64,000 bases of DNA, taken from positions 4,464,001 to 4,528,000 of the forward strand of contig OZ241844.1 in assembly GCA_965202735.1 (NCBI GenBank), written 5' to 3'. Origin of the DNA: HK1 sp965202735 (GTDB lineage Bacteria > Pseudomonadota > Gammaproteobacteria > HK1). Of this stretch, positions 57,506 to 64,000 are shown in pieces. The position numbers were made by a program, and so were the translations under genes. The notes under the pieces are model-generated. The model was not told the DNA's origin. It searched no databases and was given only the letters and a program-made list of their open reading frames with translations. Within the stretch, counting starts at the first letter, position 1. Each line of letters begins with the position of its first letter.

Positions 57506-58321
57506 GTGGCGCCGTCGCTCTCGCGTCTGCCCGTATTCGCCGTCCGACGGCGCGCCCGGACGCTCGCGGTCGCCGTCCGGACGCTCGCCTTCGCCGCCGG
57601 TCTTCTCGTTCCCGGCCCTCTGCGCGCCGAGGGCGCACCGCCGATCGAATACCGGATTGCGGTCGAGTACCCTCACGACCCGGCGGCGTTCACCCAGGGA
57701 CTCGTCTTCTACCGTGGCGCCCTGTACGAGAGCACGGGGCTGCGCGGGCGTTCCTCGCTGCGCAAGGTGGAGCTGGCCACCGGGAGGGTGGTGCGCCAGC
57801 GGCGGCTGTCCGACCGCCTCTTCGCCGAGGGACTGGCCCTGGTCGGCGACGAGCTGTACCAGCTCACATGGACGGCGGGCCGCGCGTTCGTGCTTCGGCT
57901 GGGCGATTTCTCGCTCGTGCGCGAGCACCGCTACTCCGGGGAGGGGTGGGGCCTCGCCCACGACGGCGAGCGGCTGGTGATGAGCGACGGCAGCGCGACC
58001 CTCCGGTTCCGGGACCCGCTCACCTTCCGGGTCGAACGCGAGGTCGAGGTCCGCGACGGCGCCCGGACCGTCGATGCCCTCAACGAGCTCGAGTTCGTCG
58101 AGGGGTCGGTGTTCGCGAATGTCTGGCGCTCCGATCGGGTGGCGCGCATCGACCCGCGGAGCGGCGCCGTCACCGGGTGGCTCGATCTGTCCCCGATTGC
58201 GGCGATCGAGCGCCGCGCCGGTACCCCCGATGTCGCCAACGGCATCGCCTGGGATGGACGCCGGCTGTACGTGACCGGCAAGCTCTGGCGCTCGGTCTAC
58301 GGCCTGGAGCTGCTGCGCTGA
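57506..58321 (+). CDS. glutaminyl-peptide cyclotransferase (glutamine cyclotransferase family)
   Basis: About 271 residues. After an N-terminal signal-like stretch (TLAVAVRTLAFAAGLLVPGP) the sequence follows the five-bladed beta-propeller glutamine cyclotransferase family: YPHDPAAFTQGLVFYRGALY, ESTGLRGRSSLRKVEL, LFAEGLALVGDELYQLTW, YSGEGWGLAHDGERLVMSDG, NELEFVEGSVFANVW and GTPDVANGIAWDGRRLYVTG. The enzyme forms N-terminal pyroglutamate on exported proteins or peptides in the periplasm. The start is uncertain: GTG at 57506 is preferred, GTG at 57455 is also open. Confidence 0.86.
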   Translation: MAPSLSRLPVFAVRRRARTLAVAVRTLAFAAGLLVPGPLRAEGAPPIEYRIAVEYPHDPAAFTQGLVFYRGALYESTGLRGRSSLRKVELATGRVVRQRRLSDRLFAEGLALVGDELYQLTWTAGRAFVLRLGDFSLVREHRYSGEGWGLAHDGERLVMSDGSATLRFRDPLTFRVEREVEVRDGARTVDALNELEFVEGSVFANVWRSDRVARIDPRSGAVTGWLDLSPIAAIERRAGTPDVANGIAWDGRRLYVTGKLWRSVYGLELLR

Positions 58322-58470
58322 CGGCGCTAGTGTCCTGTCAACGATAATCGGCAGCGGGAACGTGGCGGTGCCGGCTTCCAGTTGATTTCGGAGCCAAGAC
58401 AGCTCGGAGATGGCGTCTGGAGCGCTGTTAGCGTCTGAAGCGCAAGAAGGGAACGATCCGCTGCGGTATC
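58322..58470. other. short spacer of atypical composition
   Basis: The spacer begins TAGTGTCCTGTCAACGATAA and is less GC-rich than its surroundings. The start looks like an insertion-sequence terminus, but no partner end was found. It may also hold the promoter of the ACP-FAAL-PlsC gene. Confidence 0.3.
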
Positions 58471-61400
58471 ATGCCCGTCCTGTCCCGTTCTGTCCGCGGA
58501 CCTTTCGCGGGCACCGTCCCGGCGACGCCGAGCGCCATGTCCGATCGCGCGAAGGAAGCATCCAACGAGGCGCCGGTACCCGACGCGGAGTCGCTCCTGG
58601 CGGCGATGCGCGAGGTCGTCGCCGAGCTTCATCCCCACCTCGGCGCGCGGGCCCGGATCACCCTCGACAGCTCGCTCGACCGTGATCTCGGGCTCGACAG
58701 CCTCTCCCGCATGGAGCTGCTCTCGCGGATCGAGCGCAGGTTCGGCGCCGCCATTCCCGAGACGGTCATGGCGACCGCGGAGACCGCGCGGGAGCTGCTG
58801 CCGGCGCTGACGGCCGGGGAGCGGCGCGCTCGGGCATCGGCGCCGGTGCACGGCCGCGAGGCGAGGCTCGACGCGGTGGACGCGGTCCCCACCGGCGCCT
58901 CGACGCTGCTCGAGGCGGTGGACTACCACGCGCTCCATCGTGGCGACAGCGTGCACGTCGAGCTCTACGGACCGGACGCGGAGCCGTTGCGCGTCACCTT
59001 CGCCGCCCTCGTGGACCGCGCGGAGCGCGTCGCCGCCGGCCTCGTCAACCGGGGGCTCGAGCCGGGTCAGGCGGCGGCGCTGATGCTGCCGACCGGCCTC
59101 GACTACCTGGCGACGTTCCTCGGGGTGCAGATGGCCGGCGCAATCCCGGTGCCGATCTATCCGCCCGCGCGTCCGAGCCAGCTCGAGGACCACGTGAACC
59201 GTCACGCGGGCATCCTCGCGAATGCGACGGCCCGCATGCTCGTGACCTTCGGTCCGGCCCTCGGGGTGTCGAGACTGCTGACCGCGCGGGTCGCGGGACT
59301 CGACGCGGTGGTCGATGTCGCCGCGCTCGACGGCGACGGCCGGCTCCGCGATCGCCCGCCGCTCGACGAATCCTCCACCGCGTTCCTCCAGTACACCTCC
59401 GGCAGCACCGGCAGCCCCAAGGGCGTGGTGCTCAGCCACGGCGACGTGCTCGCATCGCTCAGGGCCATGGCCGCCGCGCTCGGCGCGACCCCGCGCGACG
59501 TGTTCGTGAGCTGGCTGCCGCTGTACCACGACATGGGGCTGATCGGGGGATGGATGGGAAGCCTCTACCACGGCTTCCCCCTCGTGCTCATGTCCCCGCT
59601 CGACTTCCTCGCCCGCCCCGAGCGCTGGCTCGAGGCGATCCACCGGCACCGCGGCACCCTGTCCGGCGGGCCGAACTTCGCCTACGAGCTGTGCGTGCGG
59701 CGGGTGGAGCCGGAGCGGATCGAGGGGCTCGATCTGTCGAGCTGGCGCGTCGCGTTCAACGGGGCCGAGCCGGTCAGTCCGGACACCATGGACCGGTTCA
59801 CGGAGAAGTTCGCTCCCTGCGGGTTCGCGCCCGCCGCGATGACCCCCGTCTACGGGCTCGCGGAGGCGACCCTGGGGGTGGCGTTCACGCCCATCGGGCG
59901 CGGCCCCCGGGTCGAGACGGTGGACGCCGATGCCATCGCGCGCCGCGCCGAGGCGGTGCCGCGCTCGGGCGGGCCGCCCGGACACGTCCGCCGCTTCGTC
60001 TCGTGCGGGCCGCCGATCCCGGGCTTCGAGGTCCGGATCGTCGACGACCGCGGGGCCGAGCAGCGGGAGCGCGTGGAAGGGGCCATCGAGTTTCGCGGAC
60101 CGTCGACGACCACCGGCTACTACCGCAACCCGGCCGCGAGCCGCGCGCTGTTCGACGGCGAGTGGCTGCGGTCGGGGGACCGCGGCTACGTCGCCGGCGG
60201 CGAGCTCTACGTCACCGGGCGCGACAAGGACCTCATCGTCCGCGCCGGGCGCAATCTCTATCCCTACGACCTCGAGGCCGCGGTCGGCGAGGTCGAAGGG
60301 GTGCGCAAGGGCTGCGTCGCGGTCTTCGCCTCTCCGGACCCGGATGCCGGGACCGAGCGGCTGGTGGTGGTCGCCGAGACGCGCGAGGAGGACCCCGAGC
60401 GCAGGCGCGCGATCGTGGATGCGGTCTCCCGCACCGCGACGGCGCTGCTTGGCGGGGGGGCCGACGAGATCGTCCTGGCGCCGCCGCACAGCGTGCTCAA
60501 GACGTCGAGCGGGAAGATCCGGCGGACCGCGGTCCGCGAGCTGTTCGAGAGCCGCGCGCTGCAGCGGGGCGCGGGCTCGGTACGGGTGCAGATCGTCCGT
60601 CTCGCGCTCGCCGCGGCGCGCGGGACGGCGCGGTCATGGGCGTCGCGGTCGGCGCGCGCCGCCTACACGGTCCACGCCGCGGCGGTCGCCGGCGGAACCC
60701 TCGCGCTCGCGTGGGCGGGCGTGGTGGTCCTGCCCGGAAGCCGGCAGGCGCGCTGGCGTCGCGGTCGGCGCCTCGTCCGCGCCGCGCTCCGGGCGCTCGG
60801 CATCCGGCTCCGGGTCAGCGGCTTGCCGCACCTCGAAGGCGCGGGGCCCTGCGTGCTGGTCGCGAACCATGCCAGCTACCTCGACGGTCCTCTGCTCTTC
60901 GCGGCGCTGCCGGCGCCGGTCGGCTACGTGGTCAAGGGCGAGCTCGAGGGCAACGTGTTCCTGGCGCCGCTGCTGCGCGCGCTCGGAGTGGAGTTCGTGC
61001 ACCGGCTGGACCACGAGCGCAGCGTCGCGGACGTCGCGTCGCTCACGGATCGGCTGAAGCGCGGCGATGCGCTGGGGTTCTTCCCCGAGGGCACGCTGCA
61101 CCGCATGCCGGGACTGCTGCCGTTCCGGCTCGGGGCGTTCTCGGTCGCGGCGGAGGCGCAGGCCAGTGTCGTCCCGGTCACCATCGTCGGGTCGCGCTCG
61201 GCCCTGCGCGACGGACAGTGGATACCGCGTCCGGGAACCGTCTCGGTCCGGATCGCATCGCCGATCGCGCCGGCGGGGGCGCCGGGTGATGAGGTGCCCG
61301 GCGAATCGGGCCGCGTGTCTCGCGCGGCGTCCGGCGAGGCTCCGGGCGAGGTGCCGGGCAAGGAGGTGTCCGGCGAATCGGGCTGCGTGTCTCGCGCCGC

Positions 61401-61782
61401 GTTCGGGGATGCGCCGGGCGAGGTGTCGGGCAAGGAGGTGTCCGGCGAATCGGGCTGTGTGTCTCGCGCCGCGTTCGGGGATGCGCCGGGCGCTGAGGCG
61501 CTGCCTTCCGATGCCGGCGTGCCCGAGTCGGGGAAGCCCGATCGCACTTCCCCGATCGAGCCCGACGCGGGTTCCGGCCGCGCATCGGACCGGGATCGGC
61601 CGGGTGAACCGGGTGCGTCGGACCGGGGGTCGCCGGGCTCGCGGAGCTGGGGTCGGGCGGTGTGGCTTCGCGACGCGGCGAGAGCGGTCATCCTGTCGCA
61701 GTGCGGAGAGCCCGACCTCGGCGCCCGGCACGACGTGCTCGATGCATTGCGCCGGCGCAAGAGAGAGGAGGGGAAGGGATGA
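58471..61782 (+). CDS. fusion of acyl carrier protein, fatty acyl-AMP ligase and PlsC-type acyltransferase
   Basis: 1103 residues (1081 if the ATG at 58537 is used). Order of domains: an acyl-carrier-like domain (about 45-105) with the phosphopantetheine serine in DRDLGLDSLSRMELL; an AMP-ligase of FAAL type (about 130-690) with LQYTSGSTGSPKGVVLSH, VYGLAEATLGVAF, RSGDRGYVAGGELYVTGRD and KDLIVRAGRNLYPYDLE; a linker with a hydrophobic segment; and a PlsC acyltransferase (about 780-930) with VANHASYLDGP (HxxxxD) and FFPEGTLHRMPG. The C-terminal tail includes three 24-residue repeats. The protein can activate a fatty acid, load it on its own carrier and, by inference, transfer it to a lysophospholipid or other acceptor. 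Its stop overlaps the cyclase start (ATGA). Confidence 0.87.
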   Translation: MPVLSRSVRGPFAGTVPATPSAMSDRAKEASNEAPVPDAESLLAAMREVVAELHPHLGARARITLDSSLDRDLGLDSLSRMELLSRIERRFGAAIPETVMATAETARELLPALTAGERRARASAPVHGREARLDAVDAVPTGASTLLEAVDYHALHRGDSVHVELYGPDAEPLRVTFAALVDRAERVAAGLVNRGLEPGQAAALMLPTGLDYLATFLGVQMAGAIPVPIYPPARPSQLEDHVNRHAGILANATARMLVTFGPALGVSRLLTARVAGLDAVVDVAALDGDGRLRDRPPLDESSTAFLQYTSGSTGSPKGVVLSHGDVLASLRAMAAALGATPRDVFVSWLPLYHDMGLIGGWMGSLYHGFPLVLMSPLDFLARPERWLEAIHRHRGTLSGGPNFAYELCVRRVEPERIEGLDLSSWRVAFNGAEPVSPDTMDRFTEKFAPCGFAPAAMTPVYGLAEATLGVAFTPIGRGPRVETVDADAIARRAEAVPRSGGPPGHVRRFVSCGPPIPGFEVRIVDDRGAEQRERVEGAIEFRGPSTTTGYYRNPAASRALFDGEWLRSGDRGYVAGGELYVTGRDKDLIVRAGRNLYPYDLEAAVGEVEGVRKGCVAVFASPDPDAGTERLVVVAETREEDPERRRAIVDAVSRTATALLGGGADEIVLAPPHSVLKTSSGKIRRTAVRELFESRALQRGAGSVRVQIVRLALAAARGTARSWASRSARAAYTVHAAAVAGGTLALAWAGVVVLPGSRQARWRRGRRLVRAALRALGIRLRVSGLPHLEGAGPCVLVANHASYLDGPLLFAALPAPVGYVVKGELEGNVFLAPLLRALGVEFVHRLDHERSVADVASLTDRLKRGDALGFFPEGTLHRMPGLLPFRLGAFSVAAEAQASVVPVTIVGSRSALRDGQWIPRPGTVSVRIASPIAPAGAPGDEVPGESGRVSRAASGEAPGEVPGKEVSGESGCVSRAAFGDAPGEVSGKEVSGESGCVSRAAFGDAPGAEALPSDAGVPESGKPDRTSPIEPDAGSGRASDRDRPGEPGASDRGSPGSRSWGRAVWLRDAARAVILSQCGEPDLGARHDVLDALRRRKREEGKG
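61288..61503 (+). repeat. 72-bp in-frame tandem repeat (3 units) in the fusion-protein tail
   Basis: Units begin at about 61288, 61360 and 61432. The last two are almost identical (KEVSGESGCVSRAAFGDAPG in both); the first is more diverged (DEVPGESGRVSRAASGEAPG). The 24-residue period equals that of the unrelated repeat in chrA. Confidence 0.85.
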
Positions 61783-63074
61783 GCCGGGAGACGATGCCGC
61801 CGTCGCCCGTCGGACCGGACGAGGCGGCGGAGCGGGGAGTCGATGGTGCGCGTGCGGCCTCGCCGCCGGCGGGTGTCGGCGGCGTGTTCATCGACCGGAT
61901 CGCGGACTGGCTGATGTCGAGCGCGCTCGGCCGTACCGGCGTCGATTCGATCTTCGAGGGCTGCTGCCAGCGCCTGCACGCCGCCGGCGTTCCCCTGGTG
62001 CGCGCGCTGACCGGGTTCCGCACCCTGCATCCGCTGTTCGCGGGGGTGAACCTGGTGTGGAGGCTCAACCGGGGGGTCGACCGCACCCCGATACTGCACG
62101 AGCGGGCCTTCTCCTCCGAGGAGTGGCTGCGGAGCCCGCTGCGTCACCTCGTGCACCACCGGATCCCCTTTCTGCGGCGCCGGCTCCGCGGTTCGCACGC
62201 CATGGTGGACTTCCCGGTGCTCGAGGAGCTGCGCGACTCCGGCGTCACCGACTACCTGTGCTACTTCACGCCGTTCTCCGGCGAGACCGAGCCCGGTCCC
62301 GACGCTCGCGGCATCATGGGATCGTGGGCGACGGATCGGTCCGGCGGCTTCGGCGAGGAGGACCTCCGGGTCTTCGCGCGGATTCAGCGCCGCTTCGCCG
62401 TCTCCTGCAAGGTCCAGATTCAGGATCGGATCACCCGCAACCTCCTGGAGACCTACCTCGGCCCGGACGCCGGCGCCCGGGTCCTGGAGGGACAGATACG
62501 GCGCGGCGACGGCGAGCGGATCCACGCCGTCATCTGGTACAGCGACATGCGCGACTCCACCGGGCTCGCCGACCGTCTCGATCCCCGCGCCTTCATCGAG
62601 CTGCTCAACCGGTACTTCGAGTGCACCGCCGGGGCGGTCATCGCGGGCGGCGGCGAGGTCCTACGGTTCGTCGGGGATGCGGTGCTCGCGATCTTCCCGA
62701 TCCGGGAAGGAGGCGACGACGCGCGCACCGCCGCCGAACGGGCCCTGGCCGCCGCGCGCGATGCCGAGCTCCGCCTCTCCCGCGCCAACGAGCGGCTCGC
62801 CGACACGGGGACGGACCCCATCGGATTCGGCCTCGGCCTGCACGTGGGGGACGTGATGTACGGCAACATCGGCGTGCCGGAGCGTCTCGAGTTCTCCGTG
62901 ATCGGTCCGGCCGCCAACGAGGTCGCCCGCATCGAGGATCTGACCAGGGCGCTCGGACGAAGGGTGCTGCTGAGCGCGGCGTTCGCGGAGACGGCGGGGG
63001 CGCGATGCGAGTCCCTGGGCACGCATCGGCTGCGCGGCGTCGACGCGCCGGTGGAGGTGTTCGCGCCCCGCTGA
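61779..63074 (+). CDS. class III adenylate/guanylate cyclase
   Basis: 431 residues. The C-terminal half is a class III nucleotidyl cyclase domain: first metal aspartate in WYSDMRDSTGLADRLDPRAF, second in RFVGDAVLAIFPI, then GLGLHVGDVMYGNIGVPERL and SVIGPAANEVARIEDL, the family's ribose/transition-state region. The N-terminal half (about 1-240) is not recognised and may be a sensory or regulatory domain. The substrate-specifying lysine/aspartate pair could not be assigned with certainty, so cAMP is the default guess. The ATG overlaps the stop of the FAAL-PlsC fusion gene, so the two are translationally coupled. A link between lipid remodelling and cyclic-nucleotide signalling is suggested. Confidence 0.87.
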   Translation: MSRETMPPSPVGPDEAAERGVDGARAASPPAGVGGVFIDRIADWLMSSALGRTGVDSIFEGCCQRLHAAGVPLVRALTGFRTLHPLFAGVNLVWRLNRGVDRTPILHERAFSSEEWLRSPLRHLVHHRIPFLRRRLRGSHAMVDFPVLEELRDSGVTDYLCYFTPFSGETEPGPDARGIMGSWATDRSGGFGEEDLRVFARIQRRFAVSCKVQIQDRITRNLLETYLGPDAGARVLEGQIRRGDGERIHAVIWYSDMRDSTGLADRLDPRAFIELLNRYFECTAGAVIAGGGEVLRFVGDAVLAIFPIREGGDDARTAAERALAAARDAELRLSRANERLADTGTDPIGFGLGLHVGDVMYGNIGVPERLEFSVIGPAANEVARIEDLTRALGRRVLLSAAFAETAGARCESLGTHRLRGVDAPVEVFAPR

Positions 63075-63468
63075 CTTCCTCCGGCGGGCGGACGACGGGT
63101 GTGCCAGAGCTGCGGGCCGGTGAGAGATCGGCGATTCCCGCCAGCGCCCGGAGAGGTCGTGCCGTGGTGGGATCGTGGTGCGATCTCGACCTTCAGGGCG
63201 TCGAGTCGGGGGGATTTCAGGGGCCTGCTCCCGCCCGGCGGGAATGGCTGGTGAGAAATCAGCCATTCCCGCCAATGCCCGGAGAGGCCGTACCGTGTTG
63301 GAATCGTGGTGCGATTCCGACCTTCAGGGCGTCGAGTCGAGGGGATTTCAGGAGCCTGCTCCCGCCTGGCGGGAATGGCTGGTGAGAAATCGCGGTCGGG
63401 GCAGGCGGGCGGGGGATGTGCTACAAACCGGCGCTTCGCCGCCACCGTCGGAGGCCCGGGCGCCGGCC
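63075..63468. other. intergenic region made of 131-bp tandem repeats
   Basis: Most of the gap before cysS is the repeat array at 63121-63390. The cysS ribosome site (GGAGG at 63450) lies in the unique remainder. Confidence 0.6.
63121..63390 (+). repeat. 131-bp tandem repeat, two units plus start of a third
   Basis: Units start at 63121, 63252 and 63383 with TGAGArATC. Each contains CCCGGAGAGG, GCGATyyCGACCTTCAGGGC and GGCGGGAATGGCTG. At the unit boundary GGCGGGAATGGCTG (63237-63250) and CAGCCATTCCCGCC (63260-63273) form a perfect 14-bp hairpin. A diverged inverted unit with the same period lies at 3906-4050. Non-coding; no partner protein known. Confidence 0.85.
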
Positions 63469-64000
63469 ATGCTGCGCATCTACAACACCCTCACCCGGAC
63501 GAAGGAGGAGCTCCGTCCCATCGAGCCCGGACACGTGCGGATGTACGTGTGCGGCATGACCGTCTACGACTACTGCCATCTCGGCCACGCCCGGGTGCTG
63601 GTGGCGTTCGACACGGTCGCCCGCTACCTGCGCAGCCTGGGCTACCGGGTCACCTACGTGCGCAACATCACCGACATCGACGACAAGATCATCGCCCGGG
63701 CGAGCGAGAACGGCGAGGACTTCCGCACCCTCACGGAGCGCTTCATCGGCCACATGCACGAGGACTGCCGCGCGCTCGGCGTGCTCGCCCCGGACATGGA
63801 GCCGCGCGCGACGCACTACATCGGTCCCATCATCGCGATGGTGGAGCGGCTGCTCGCGAACGGGGCCGCCTACCGGGGCGCGACCGGCGACGTGTACTAC
63901 GACGTGAGCGCGTTCCCCGCCTACGGAGCGCTCTCCGACCGGCGGCTGGAGGACCTGCGCAGCGGGGCCCGGGTCGAGGTGGACGAGGCGAAGGACGATC
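63469..64000 (+). CDS. cysS: cysteinyl-tRNA synthetase (N-terminal part, cut by window edge)
   Basis: The first 177 residues of a class I aminoacyl-tRNA synthetase. It begins MLRIYNTLTRTKEELRPIEP, then YVCGMTVYDYCHLGHARVLV, which contains the first zinc cysteine and the HIGH-type motif HLGH, and YVRNITDIDDKIIARASENG, the CysS-specific zinc/substrate segment. The KMSKS region lies beyond the window. ATG at 63469 is preceded by GGAGG at 63450-63454, rather far upstream. Identification is secure. Confidence 0.96.
   Translation, partial: MLRIYNTLTRTKEELRPIEPGHVRMYVCGMTVYDYCHLGHARVLVAFDTVARYLRSLGYRVTYVRNITDIDDKIIARASENGEDFRTLTERFIGHMHEDCRALGVLAPDMEPRATHYIGPIIAMVERLLANGAAYRGATGDVYYDVSAFPAYGALSDRRLEDLRSGARVEVDEAKDD

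Overview
The window is about 64 kb of very GC-rich DNA (roughly 70% or more by eye) from a proteobacterium. RecQ, IlvD, CysS, an acyl-CoA-type desaturase, Rieske oxygenases, choline-dehydrogenase-like flavoenzymes and a Cpx-like envelope system fit a gammaproteobacterium (or a close proteobacterial relative) living on methylated amines and osmolytes, as many marine and host-associated lineages do. No rRNA is present, so placement is by gene content only. No tRNA, CRISPR array or intact insertion sequence was seen. Both ends are cut inside genes: recQ on the left and cysS on the right.

Layout. 1-5 kb: recQ (partial), a dimethylglycine/sarcosine-dehydrogenase-like flavoenzyme, a repeat-filled gap, and an M48 lipoprotein protease. 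5-12.6 kb (minus strand): a seven-gene operon encoding a secreted protein, a lipoprotein, a PEGA/SUMF1 membrane protein, a tiny membrane protein, a MotA/TolQ/ExbB-type channel and two membrane-anchored VWA proteins. I could not match it to a named system, and it is the strongest candidate for something undescribed. 13-15 kb: an AAA-ATPase/PD-(D/E)XK protein and an IS66-type remnant. 15-20 kb: SDR, GMC oxidoreductase, EamA transporter and Gfo/Idh/MocA oxidoreductase. 20-23 kb: a CpxPRA-like set (Spy-like protein, response regulator, kinase), divergent from betA. 25-30.5 kb: an atypical M19 dipeptidase homologue, a mobile repeat, a 14-C tract, an 880-residue RTX-repeat protein and an orphan autotransporter barrel fragment. 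30.8-43 kb: TauD-like and RidA proteins, an enolase-superfamily enzyme resembling hydroxyproline-betaine epimerase, ChrA, a D-2-hydroxyacid dehydrogenase, two Rieske oxygenases, an Lrp regulator, a glutamine-synthetase-like ligase and a MetX-like hydrolase. 43-54 kb: transposase debris, a two-component system, then an eight-gene lipid-modification operon. 54-64 kb: a second desaturase, ilvD, glutamine cyclotransferase, an ACP-FAAL-PlsC fusion coupled to a class III nucleotidyl cyclase, tandem repeats and cysS.

Two themes join the pieces. Metabolically, the flavin dehydrogenases, Rieske oxygenases, enolase-family enzyme, RidA and Lrp regulator look like a catabolic complement for betaines and related N-methylated compounds, while the 45.8-55.5 kb genes modify membrane fatty acids. 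Structurally, the window is rich in short tandem repeats (9, 12, 64, 72, 123 and 131 bp), some expanded inside membrane proteins, and it carries a 131-bp MITE-like element present twice with 10-bp target duplications. In the lipid operon three gene junctions carry duplicated stop/start segments, and each time the overlap of stop and start codons has been kept through small intervening reading frames.
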